Positions 35,936-47,164 of a stretch of 64,000 bases of DNA are shown in pieces (the stretch's first letter is position 1; the number at the start of each line of letters is the position of its first letter). The position numbers and the translations under genes are program-made. The DNA is from Epiperipatus broadwayi (lineage: Eukaryota > Onychophora > Udeonychophora > Euonychophora > Peripatidae): the NCBI GenBank assembly GCA_028023455.1, contig JAQFVV010000012.1, positions 10,328,499 through 10,392,498 of the forward strand. The letters run 5' to 3'. The notes under the pieces are model-generated. The model made no database searches and was not told where the DNA came from. It saw only the letters and a list, made by a program, of their open reading frames with translations.

Positions 35936-36257
35936 TTTAATAGTGATAGTATTAAGAAAATTTTGGGGGTTGAAGCTTTTGAACTTGCTACTGTTATACA
36001 AAAAAAAACCAATAAGATTTGCTGCAGGACTATAATTTATACAATTTTTAAAACAAGATTGTTGTCTATTTTATTTCTCATGTTAGTCAAAAATAAATGT
36101 GATTATGTGCACACAGAAATTTTTAAAAAAAATTATGATATGTAATCAAGTTTCATTCTATCTTTGATAAGGTTAAAATTTACCTTTAATAAAGATGATA
36201 TTGAGCAAACTTTTAGGATTTGAAGCAGAAACTCTTTGAATGAACATGGTGATAGGA
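35936..36257. other. Unassigned AT-rich spacer
   Basis: Sequence between the minisatellite and the 3' tail of the next LINE. A short plus-strand frame (35963-36145) has no motif. Nothing is recognised. Confidence 0.5.
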
Positions 36258-37099
36258 CTAAGATGATGATGATGATTATTATTATTCAAAAAAGAAACTT
36301 TATTGGGCTAAACAGTTTTACAGATATTTCAGATCACACACATGCTGACATGTGTAATTAGTTAGTTTGGCAAAACATATTAACAATTTTAAAAAGGCTA
36401 AATAATTATACTAATATGACAAAGTTTAGTATTATAATTCAGAAGATTTTTGTTTTGATTAATGTTGAAAGATCTGTGAGGCTTAGGTTTGTGTTTGTTG
36501 TGCATTTGCATTGGAGGAAGGAGGTTACAATTTTGAAAACGATGACAGATTATATAAATCCCAAATCTTCTGTTACAGTGCTATCATCTGAAATTGATCA
36601 TTAACAAGATCTCCATTCCAAGATTATTTCTAATGAATTACATGTGTGCCATGTTTTCAATAAATACGCTATATTAGAATTCACTATTTACCATTTCTAT
36701 TTTGCATTTCATGATACTTGAATATCACTTGTTTCAGTTTTGTTGTAATGATTGTGTGGAAAGGTGTCTTTAATTTTTGCAAGCATCTGGGATGATCTGG
36801 GGTGGTTTTATCTGACTTGTTATTTTTTACCTCCCCTTCCCCAGAGTAATAATTGTGCATTTGTTTACCTGGTTATAAGGCTCCTTGATGTTTGAATAGT
36901 AACCAAGTGTCAGCATGTATATCTGGATGAGCTATTTTGTTATCTCTAATTTTTAACAACAATAACTTATTGTGAAAGGTAGAGGAGTGTTGTCTTGTAT
37001 TATTATTTAAGACAAAGGTGCATTGTGTGCACTAAATTGCCTAAAGGATGAAAATGGCTGCAGGCACGGTGGGGAATGAGTTTCCAAGATATGCATTGA

Positions 37100-40007
37100 T
37101 ATGTTGTATTGAGATGCTATGTCATCTATATGTATTACAAATTATCCTTTGTGTCTCTGTTAGAGTTGGGCATTCATGGATTAGATGGTGTTGAGTTTCT
37201 TTGGCATGATGACATAGCCTGCAGAATAAGTTAATGGTAGCATATAGTCACCAACAGCAGACGAGCCTCATAGAGGTTGATTTTGATTATGAAGTCAAAT
37301 GCTTCGGTGACCATTTTTTGAAATTATGAAGTAGCTTTTTATTGTTGATTCCCAAAATTGAAGAAAGGTTGTTGGTGGTCTGTTCTTGATGCATGAAGAT
37401 GTAGATCTGCCAATATGTATATGTGCTAGTGAATTAGGCAGGTACCTGGATGGCTGTTTTTTTTTTTTTGCTGGTATATGATTGGTGACAGATATGAGTG
37501 CTGTGGTGGGGGGTCTTTCAGTTGGTATGATTTGAAGCAGGCATTATATTTGTGGGAAGAGGTAATATTTTGAATTTGAAAAATGCTCATGTCATACAGG
37601 CCAAGGCTGTTATTTATGAATCAGCTGAGACATCTAATTGAGATGGCAACAGTCTTTCTGCACCATATGGGCTTATTGCAAATGGATTTGATTTTGGATT
37701 TGAATGCCTTAAAGAAGGATATAATGGGTAAAAGGTATATAATTTTAGTGATGATGAGTTGGGTGATAGTGAGTTGATGTGCTCAACTTCATCTTTAAGT
37801 TTGTTCTCTATATAGCATCTCATTATTGTAGCCCTTAAATAAAATGAAAAGCCAAGAAAAGCATTTGTTTTGACTACACTTTACCTATAAAAAGTGACCA
37901 GGCAGCAGTAGTTTTGTTTGCATTGAATTTCAACTTTTGTGTGGTTGTGAAATCTTTCTAGAATTTTGGGTAAAATGGGTAGGTATTTTTTTTGGTAAAA
38001 AAAAACAGATACAGATACATCATCCATGTATGCCATGCAGTTAATGTGTTGTGGAGTTTCTGGTAATGGGATTCCTGTGAATGTTTACTGAATTTTTGCA
38101 GAAGGGGATTAATGTACAGTGTGAATAAAAGCAAGCTGATCAGAGATCCTAGTGATATGGACTGTGTGAGTACAAATGGCAGAGTTTTTGCTGCTGAATC
38201 TGATATGAATTTCACAGATCAGTAGCAAATTTGAAAGTAAATATAGCTAGCTGAGTTTTGAGAACATGTCTATAAGTACATGGAGATCAATGGAGTCAAA
38301 AGCTCCCTCAATGTCAAGCTCAACTGCTATTAGCATGTATCTCTTCTCTCAAATTGAGTTCAGGCCTGCTTTGAACATAAATGCTGCTTGGATGGTTAAT
38401 AAGTTTTTCTTTGTGAACTGCATATTGGAAATCAATGGAAGTATATATGGTTACATTTTATTCTTGAGAAAATCAAACTGAGTTCAGGACCTCTTGGAAC
38501 ATAAGTACTGCTTGGTTGGCTAATGAGTTTTTCTTTGTGAACTGCATATTGGAGATCAATAGAAGTATATATGGTTCCATTTTATCCTTGATGATTTTCT
38601 CAATGACTTTAATTGGCAGTAGACCCATAGATCTGGGCCAGAGGCTGGTAAGAGAGAAGATGGCTGCTAATTTTTTGGTGAATGGTTCTGTTGCAACATG
38701 GGAAATGTGTTAAGTAGGTTGAAGTTTCTGCGACAAATGATGGGCTAGATCACAGAAATATTTAGCCATAAAGTGACTTAAGATGCGCTAATACAAACTG
38801 AGGAATACAATAGTTTCCAGGATGCCGTGTTTGAGACGGTAGCTAGTTTTATAGCTAACTTGACAGTATTGAATGGGTTTGTTGTTTCTGGCATGCCAAA
38901 GAAGTCAGCAAGAAGTTTGGGTAGTTGATTTGCTTGCAGTTTTTGTTTAATGAATGAATAGAGATGCATTATTCATGTTATGACCTACATATGTGGTCTT
39001 GTCAGCTTGGATAGCCATTCGAACTCTGATAGTAGGTGGGTGTCCTAATGCCCATGTTGGTACAGGTATGTTGTTGTGTAAGGCATATATTTTCTTTTTT
39101 TTTAAATCTTTAGATAATTTTTTTACAGTGCTATACATATTTCTGTATGTTTGCATAAGTTTATATATGCATATATTGTTGGGTATGGTGTGAAAGTTTT
39201 ATCATGGTAATTCTCTTATGTAGATCATCAGCCAATGGGAGTAATCTAGAGAGAGGGGGTGTTTTTCTCATCATATGGTTAATGTTAAAGGAGAGTATGT
39301 TAAGGAAAGCTAAGTATTTTTGTATGGGGTTGAGCTGCATGGTTTTGATTTTAAATTCTGAAGTGGTTGCTGGGAGTAGTATTCTTATTGTTTTACCTTA
39401 TGGAAGTGTAGATGTTTGAATTATAATTTACAAGAATGGTGAGGGGGTACGGTTCATGATAATGAGATGATGCTGTGTAGACAATAAGGTATATCACTCA
39501 TCCTGGAATATGACTACATTGACCAAAAGGCCTCAGCTCATATAAGAGGAAAAGGTATTTAATGTTGCCATTAGGTAATAAAGACTTTGTATTTTATGTT
39601 GCAGTCCCCAATTAGGATGGTTGAATATGAAGTAGCTGCAAGTAGTGAATTAATAGTAAAGATTATATTTGAAATAAGAATTGGATGTGGGGGTAAATAT
39701 AAGAAAATTATATTAATGGAAGTAATTCAATAATGGAATGTCACTATTAGCAGACATGGATCTATGAATATTAACTTGAGTGATGAAAGTGGGAAGTTTG
39801 GTACAATGAGAAGTACAGTGCCTCAAAGAGATTGATGATGAATCCCTGGAAGCAAGCTACAAAAACCTTCTCTGCAAATATATGTTGACAGATCAGTCTG
39901 AGCGCCATATGAAGCCATGTAATTTTGAGCCATTGTTTTAATTGATTGATTTTGTTGATGGAGTTCAATCCCCTCACATTAAACACAATTATTTTAACTT
40001 TCATCAA
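37100..40007 (-). pseudogene. LINE ORF2: endonuclease and reverse transcriptase, broken
   Basis: From 40007 it reads MMKVKIIVFNVRGLNSINKI, the N-terminus of an APE endonuclease domain (the N of FNVRGLNS is a metal-site residue). The rest of the domain is poorly preserved. In the RT, RSMGLLPIKVIEKIIKDKME corresponds to the RP-SLL-YKI-E block. Motif A is VELDIEGAFDSIDLHVLIDM (38337-38278). Motif B is degraded, with LLFTLYINPLLQKF following it. The catalytic YMDD lies at 38030-38019 within NCMAYMDDVSVSV. The C-terminus has CRLCHHAKETQHHLIHECP, a Cys/His cluster typical of L1-group ORF2. Stops and shifts occur throughout. The preserved YMDD and motif A suggest moderate age. Confidence 0.85.
38350..38600 (-). 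repeat. 123-bp internal duplication inside the RT region
   Basis: TGAGTTCAGGCCTGCTTTGA and TGAGTTCAGGACCTCTTGGA each lead to GAACATAA-T-CTGCTTGG, AGTTTTTCTTTGTGAACTGC and ATATTGGAAATCAAT. The second block starts about 123 bp after the first. It duplicates the segment between RT block 2 and motif A and is not part of any known RT architecture. It arose after or during decay of this copy. Confidence 0.85.
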
Positions 40008-40099
40008 GTTTGTAAAAGGTGAGGGGAGGGGTTACTTCTGTATGTTAATATGGTGTTTGGGTGATTCTGATCATCATCATGGTATGGTTTGAGGTCCCA

Positions 40100-41444
40100 A
40101 TACTCTGATCAAGAGTAAAATCCTTCTGACTGAAATCATCTATATAGTTGATTTCTTCTGTTTTTAATGCTCTTTAGTTGATTTTTTCTAAGTCTGGATG
40201 CCTTCTAGCTTCAGAAACAACTACTTCTATGGAGAAGGGGAAGCATTGAGTGATTCCCTTTGTTATGTGCATTGATATTTTGTTGATTACCATAGGTGTA
40301 TGTGATTGTTTGGTGTCATAGTTAGTGTTATTAATATTGCCACTATTTGTTTTTGATTCATTATTGATTCCATTGTTCATGGTGGTAGGATCATGTAGTT
40401 CTTATGTATGTTCTGGAGTCATCTGAGCTAAGCTTATAATGTTTGTTTGTTCATCATTTGGTTTTTTTAAGTGATAGGTCTAGTATTTCTATGCTTCTGT
40501 TTGTAGTTCTGTTTCAATAGTTTTTAGATTGTTGGTGAGGACTAGCTTTGTAATGTTTATCTACATTGGAGCTACTGGGAAGTGAATGTACAGTTTCTTC
40601 TTGAGAGTGTTGTATATGTTGGTTATTCGTGGGCTGATCTTGTATAATTTGATTCACAATGCAATGTATTGCTAGGTAGCCACACTTGCTGCATGAACAG
40701 CATTGTGGTCTTAATCCTCTGATGTAAAGACAATGCATGGCCTTTTGGTCTATGATCTGTGCAGGTACATTTTCTGGATTTAAATTTATGTTTAGCTTTA
40801 ATAGAACTCAAAATTGTTGCTTTAAAACAAATGTATGCATATCCTTTAGGTATATTGGATTAAAAATTAAAACTTTCCTAAATGGCTCCACCACACACAG
40901 GAAATATTGAACAGTATAGCTGAAATATGTGTTTTTTAATGTACATGTAATGTAGCTTTGTGAGTCTTTAACCATCTTCACTAATGCACAGTTTCCTAAT
41001 GTTGTGATTTGAGTTTGAAATTGGCTTTTTGATATTCATCAAAAAATTTGATTGCCTGATATCCTGGACTAGGATGGTCTGTTATTTGCAGGACTGTATC
41101 CCCAAAGTCCATGCATTGTTCATGTTTCATATAGTAATCACCTAGGGAATTTATTTTGAGTGAGATTTTCATCTATAGCTGATAATATAATAGATCGAGG
41201 CGGAAATTTTTTTTTGAATGGATTAAAGAGTGTCCTTGATATGGCATTATTAAAGTTGGTCTTACTGTTTGTAAAGCTTATGTACTCCAGTGAGCAAGGG
41301 GTCTCGACTCTCATTGATTTGCAGGTTAAGATTATTGATGTCTTTTTGATTACTGTTTCTAAATCTAGTCACACTGTTAATAGATAAACTTAATTTATGT
41401 TTTATGTTAGTTATTTTTAACATTAGACTTGGCTGCATTGGCAT
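40100..41444 (-). pseudogene. LINE ORF1-like protein with CCHC-type zinc knuckle
   Basis: From 41444 the frame reads MPMQPSLMLKITNIKHK and shifts several times. A recoverable stretch near 41160-41030 reads KINSLGDYYMKHEQCMDFGD, then ITDHPSPGYQAIKFFDEY. Near 40760-40670 it reads NPENVPAQIIDQKAMHCLYI, then RGLRPQCCSCSKCGYLAIHC. The last part is a zinc knuckle of Gag/ORF1 type with altered spacing (C-x2-C-x5-H rather than C-x2-C-x4-H). Downstream is an Asn/Thr/Ser-rich region (HSLPSSS, NNGINNESKTNSGNINNTN). Order and content fit an RNA-binding ORF1 protein upstream of ORF2. It is broken. Confidence 0.65.
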
Positions 41445-41639
41445 ACATTTTAGTTGAGTTTAAAAATTTTTTTATATTTGGGAATTGCTTCTGCACCAGG
41501 CATTTAGTCACCTGACTGGCAATAAAAAATAATTGATTCTTTAGCAGATTATCTTACATTTCTTTTGTTTGACATTTGATATCAGGTTTCAATACAGACA
41601 CTTGAACATCTTGCTGTAATGACTAAGATTTCTCCTGAA

Positions 41640-42062
41640 ATTATTACTATTATTATGATGATAATGTTTAAAGGATAAACTTTATTAACATTCAAAAAAG
41701 GTTATATAAGTTACATTTGAAAACATGAGGTCTTAAATACAAACTGATTCATGATATTACATATTGTAATAAAGGTTGACAACCTTGATTGTGATAGAAA
41801 TGAAAACATGATTTATGTTAATTAAAAGAAAAATAATTATTACATAACGCGATACATATGTCGAATTAAGTTTACATAGAATTTTTAAATGTGATATTGA
41901 CAAATATATGTAAAAATACATGATAGTATGAATGAAAATGTATAAAGAATGGGTTGAAGTTGGTGTCAGATTGGCATATAGTATAAAAATTTGGATCATT
42001 TGTTAAGAGTACTATAGTTTTCATAATTAAGTCTTATTGTTCATTTATTAAAGTTCCATGTG
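41640..42062 (-). mobile_element. LINE-like 3' end, copy 2
   Basis: An ATT/ATG microsatellite at 41640-41670 precedes AAAGGATAAACTTTATTAAC, the plus-strand view of an AATAAAGTTT tail. The following 390 bp match 34.84-35.24 kb (TTACATTTGAAAACATGAGG, ACTGATTCATGATATTACAT, CCTTGATTGTGATAG, GGTTGAAGTTGGTGTCAG, AAGTCTTATTGTTCATTT). About 30 extra bases near 41820-41850 distinguish it from copy 1. It abuts the 5' end of the full LINE. Confidence 0.7.
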
Positions 42063-42330
42063 AAAAGAAATGAAAAAATACTAGACAGCATGAATTACAT
42101 TTTGGGGGAAATAGAAAAACATCGGTTCAGTATGAATTGCATCTTTGAGGAAAACAGAAAAATATTAGTATGAATTGCATCCTGGGAAAATGGAAAAATA
42201 CTAGTTCAGCATAGATTGTATTTTGGAAAAATGGAAAAACATTAGTCAGCATGAGATACATCTTAGGAAAATGAAAACACACTGGACAGCAAGAATTGCA
42301 TTCTGGGAAAATGGAGAAATATATAATCCC
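42063..42330. repeat. About 40-bp-period minisatellite, short array
   Basis: About six or seven units of the type AGCATGAATTGCATCYTGGG followed by AAAATGGAAAAAYACTA. It has the same unit, orientation and position relative to the LINE-like 3' piece as the array at 35.26-35.94 kb. Confidence 0.88.
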
Positions 42331-43547
42331 AACAATAAATAATTTATAATCGGATGTACTATAAATAGTTTTAAAATATACATTTTATTAATGATTTATG
42401 TGATCAAGGTAAATTGGAATAAATTAATATATTTTTTGAAAGATGTTATTCTTTTATAATTGCTATACATTATCTTATTATTAAATTTATTTAAATTTTA
42501 AACTTTACACTTTAATTTAAGTATATAGTACAATTAGTAATTTGTGAAGATGGTGTAATGATAATGACTCCAACCAAAGAAATGCAACTTTAAATATTTA
42601 GTTCAACCTTATATTAATATATTATTTACAAATTATTTTAATAATTATTTTTGAACTAATCAATAACTTCATAAATAACAATATTAATAACATTATATAA
42701 CAATAAAATACAGTAACATATGTAAACATTTAAACATGTGTATTTCCCTTATTTACAATTACAGATATTTAAAATCAAATACTCCCTTTTCATAAGATAT
42801 GGTGTTATTGTTTTATTCAACTTTATTTCTTATATAACAAAATCATGTGTATTTATTAAATAACCAGCCCCTTTTTATGGATTTTATTTATACCCATTAC
42901 AGATTTTACTTCAAAAATATAAGAAGATTTAAAATATATATTATTGTTTTCTTTCTTAAATAAAATAATCTTATTGTAACGTTATGAAATATTACATATT
43001 TATTTGTTTTTATATCTTATGACATTTATCATTTGATCTTACTTTTTACCTTACACTAATTCAATAATTATGGAATCATTGATTTTTTCCTGATATCACA
43101 CTCAATTTTCCCATGGCTTTATTATTAAACTCTATAACTAAATTTTTAAAAAAATGAAAATTTTATACTATACATTCTCAAATATGACAACTTATCTTCT
43201 GAAATAATTTTCATTTACAATTTATGATACTATGCGAAATGTTGATAGAACAATTTTTGGTGTATCCTAAAATAAATACTTATCTTTCTTTTATCTAAAC
43301 AACTCAGCTACTAATTTCCTATTTCCAATCAATACTTGTTTCATATGTTTCTTATTAATAATATCCTATAAAGAATTACAAACCTGGATTAGATATAACT
43401 CCCCTATAATTAAATTATTTATAGTTAAATATAAGATCAAAATCACAAACCTATTCTATCTTCTTATAATAAACATATATAATTACTTTTAGTTGTAGAT
43501 TTTCCTGGCTTATTGTTTATCCCCATTTATTATAATTATTTAACAAT
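42331..43547. other. AT-rich stretch without recognised features
   Basis: No frames, repeats or palindromes recognised. Confidence 0.55.
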
Positions 43548-44300
43548 ATTTAATATTAACAATTAGTCATTAAGCTAATGCACATGCGCTTTGTGGATTT
43601 TAACTATAAATGAATACTCTCACTTTCCAAACACAAGATAAAGTTTTTGTGAAAAGGTAGAATAAATCCATCTATCCTTTTAATGCAAATGTTTATGTAT
43701 GGGCAAATCTTAAGCATTTGGATATGAGAGCATGAAGATGTTAAGCGATCACTTTAAATTACTTTTACTATGCCAGAATAAATGACACTTGCAAAATTTT
43801 CTAGAATTTATGATACGTCATTCTTATTTGGTGTAAATAAGATATTTATTTTTATATAGCGCTATGTTGTATAAACTGTAATATTAATAATTAGCCATTA
43901 CTTTAATGCACACATGCTTTGTGGATTTTAACTATAAATGAATACTCTCATTTTCCAAACACAAGATAAAGTCTTTGTTTAATTTCAAATAAGAATGACA
44001 TATTGTAAATTCTAGAAACTTTTGCAAGTATCATTCATTCAGGCATAGTAAAAGTAATTTAAAGTGATCGCTTAACATCTTCACACTCTCATTTTCAAAC
44101 ACTTAAGATTTTCCCATACATAAATGTTTAGGTCGAAATGATAGATGGATTCATTCTATCTTTTCACAAAGACTTTATCTTGTGTTTGGAAAGTGAGAGT
44201 ATTCATTTGTAGTTAAAATCCACAAAGCGCATGTGCATTAGCTTAATGGCTAATTATTAATATTACAGTTTATACAACATAGGCTATATAAAATAAATAT
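43548..44300. mobile_element. Composite palindromic element, family M
   Basis: Outer arms: CATTAAGCTAATGCACATGC (43570) pairs with GCATGTGCATTAGCTTAATG (about 44230). Within them a second, directly oriented copy of the same end starts at about 43843 (AATAAGATATTTATTTTTAT, TTAGCCATTACTTTAATGCA) and pairs with the far right end (TATAAAATAAATATCTTATT). Core blocks TTAAGCGATCACTTTAAATT and AATTTAAAGTGATCGCTTAA are also inverted. So there is one and a half copies of a roughly 450-bp foldback element. The family relative is at 58.4 kb. There is no coding capacity. Confidence 0.85.
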
Positions 44301-46929
44301 CTTATTAACAATATTTAATAAAATAAAAACTTTTTTAACAGTTCATCACATATAGATACATAAATCAAATTGATTATTAAATTTTATACATTTGTTTATC
44401 CCCCTATATTTATAACAATTACTTTAAGGTATAAATTTAAAAAATATACAAATATTATGTTACAAGTTTTTTTCTTTCTTTAAAACATAATACGCCTTTA
44501 ACCAGTTCATCTTTAGAAAGCTTTAATTTTTATGCTACACCAATGGTTCCAAACACTTTAGACTAGTTAAACATCAGCACCCTCCCCCCACTTCTGCTCC
44601 TCTCATTCTATCACAAAACTACAAAATTGCAACCAGATTATTGACAATTTCTCAGGGGGGGGGGGGTGCTTAACAATCAAAGATTATTTTCAACTGGAAT
44701 ATTATATTTTATTTAGATACTTCTTGGCCATTTATTATAATATAAACATTTCACGGGTCCACTACTATACTTTACCACATTATTTCTTACGTATTCATTG
44801 TCAATGTTATTCTTTAGAATATAGCATTTTACGCCTTCTCTTGAAATATAGACTTACATTATCCTTAATACACATTTCATATTTTCAAATAAGATAATGT
44901 TTATTCCATTAATTTATTCAATTCTTTCTGAATACATAGTTATTCTTTGTTATTTGTCTTCAGTAATTATTTAATTTTTTACACTTCTCTTGCTTTTCCA
45001 TTTTATGTTTTTGATAAATAATTCTTTCACTTTCAGAGCAGACCACTATGATCTTATTACAAGTATAAATATAATCTTCATTTAAATTTTTCCTTTTACA
45101 TTTTGTTTCATACTATATCCATACATCCTTAAAGTTTATTATATTGTACTAAAATTAATAACTATCTGTTCATATATTTATACCATTGAAATTATCATTC
45201 AGATACACTTTTATATGTTCTCTTCTAATATTAAGTCCACTTTTCTATAGGCAAATATTTTCACTATCATTCTTTACTGATTTAGTTTAAATTATATTTA
45301 AAAATTTATATTTAACTCTGTCAGGAATAATTTTTTTGTATTCATCCACTAATTACAACTTAATCTTTTACAAATTCTATGATATCTATGATGTATAAAT
45401 ACTTTAGTTTGCTTAGTAACTAAATCATGTATTAACATAATACTCACTGTGGAGTTCATTTATTACTTTACAGCACATTGGCATAACTTTACAGCTTTTT
45501 TCTTCCATTCTTCTAATATTTTTTCTCAATATAATGACTCCAGGATATTTCCTAAAATTATTAAACTGTTGATTTCACATGTAGAGACCTAACATTTCTT
45601 CACCCCTTCATTTTAACAAAAACCTTTATAAAATATTTTTAAGATTAGCAAATAAATTGACATTAGTTTTTTTTCTTTTAACTATTACTATTGATATTTA
45701 AAATAGTTTAAAGCAGAATTTTAGAGAAAAACTAAATTATTTTTCCAATCTGTAATCTTTGTTTTTTATTAGCCCCTCTTTTTTTTCCAAAACATCGTCT
45801 GCTTGTTTCTAATTTATTCCAAATTGTGCTCTTCCATTGGTTAATTCTTCTCCTCTGATTCTGGATATTTAATTAGTTACATATAGTTTAGCTATTTTAA
45901 AAACAAATATCTGTTTACTCGATTTACTAATAAAAAAAACAATACCTTCCATGAAGTGAATAAAAAATACAATTTATTTTAAATCAATTTAGATCATTTT
46001 ATTTTTATACACACTAGACCCTAAATTAATTTTATAAACTTTTCATCACAAAATTAATAATATAAATATTAATTATTTATTTTTTAAAATAAATTAATAT
46101 TTTACCAGAAATAGTCATTACTTCATAATATTACATGTGCATAGACATGATTATCTATTTATATAACATATTTTTATTTATAAGATTAGATTTGAACTTC
46201 CCTACAATTTTAAATCTTATTAAACAATTAATTATTAAGAGATATTAAGTACTTATATTAATTTTTTTAAAATCATAAAAGAATGATTTTTTTAAAAAAA
46301 TCTTTTCATATGAAAACAATGTTTACTGTAATTTTTACACATTCAAGAAAGTCCTTATGAATAGTTTTTATATATTTAAAGATAACCTTTGTCTATATGT
46401 ATTGTTTAAGAAGTTACTACATATTTGTTTTTAAAAAAACTTTAAACTCTGCTTCTCTAAAATTAAAAATAATAATAAAAGTAATGTTGTTAATCCCACA
46501 AACTTTGCACAAACAATGATATAATTTACTAAAAAAATGTTGGACACAAAACAATTAAATTCATATAAACATACATAGTGTATACCAGTAAAAAGGTGAT
46601 TGGTTCTTCCAAGCTATCTGCAGTGTCATCTCTGAATCAATGTGTATGTTACATAGCAGCATAGGTAGCTAGCTATTCACAACAAAAATTTTAAGAATTT
46701 TGTGCATCTGGATCATGAGTTATGAAATGTGACAGTGAGTTTTATGCCTTAAAATGCAATGGAATAACATGCTAACATTATTGTTTTCCTGAAGGTTTGT
46801 GATGGTGGTGTTTTAGTTGTATTTTATATTGGACTATTTCCATCATCTAATATGAATATTGAATATCTTTAGCAAAATTTAACTTTATTTAAATATTCCA
46901 AATACATTCAACTGTTAGTAATAACACAC
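44301..46929. other. AT-rich stretch with a G12 run
   Basis: A G12 homopolymer lies at 44655-44666 and is preceded by a C-containing patch (CACCCTCCCCCCACTTC). There are long A/T runs elsewhere and no open frame above background. Nothing else is recognised. Confidence 0.55.
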
Positions 46930-47085
46930 AGGTTAGTGTATGCACAATGTTTCAAGAGGTATTATTCTCCCCTCTTTTGCAGGTGTTGTTGGTCTGACCA
47001 GTGACAGTACTAGCATGAGATTCAAACTTGGATCCTTACATGCCCTAACCAACTGAGCCACCCTGCTAAAGGTAACAGTCAGTAG
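46930..47085 (-). mobile_element. tRNA-derived SINE head
   Basis: On the minus strand AGCAGGGTGGCTCAGTTGG then TTAGGGCATG gives a strong box A (TGGCTCAGTTGG), and about 30 bases on CAAGTTTGAATCTCATGC gives box B (GGTTCGAATCC type). The distance and order fit a tRNA. The 3' half (CAGTGACAGTA type sequence, then AACACCTGCAAAAGAGG) is not tRNA, as in SINEs. It lies immediately 3' of the Penelope-like element. Confidence 0.65.
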
Positions 47086-47164
47086 AAATTTCATATAATT
47101 ATCTATGAGGTTCCTCCTAATTTCTCTACTTTTTCCTATGAGCAAAGTTGATTAATGGTTTCCA

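Larger units (their letters stand above)
36258..41460 (-). mobile_element. Near full-length non-LTR retrotransposon (L1/Tx1-like)
   Basis: A minus-strand element with both coding regions still in order: ORF1-like with a zinc knuckle (about 41444-40100), an APE-type endonuclease start (about 40007), RT (about 38800-37950), then a C-terminal Cys/His motif (about 37220-37120) and a 3' region ending in AATAAAGTTTC and a microsatellite tail of ATT/ATC triplets (36258-36292 on the plus strand). Length is about 5.2 kb, usual for this type. All frames carry shifts and stops, so it is inactive. The LINE-like tail at 41.64 kb lies directly upstream of its 5' end. Confidence 0.85.

Noticed and set aside
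35311-36012. Several overlapping minus-strand frames with periodic peptides
   Set aside because: They follow the 40-bp minisatellite units; the periodic peptide is a by-product of the repeat.
37583-38713. Plus-strand frames of 60-70 codons across 37.6-38.7 kb
   Set aside because: They lie opposite the LINE ORF2 (RT with YMDD on the minus strand) and are antisense shadows.
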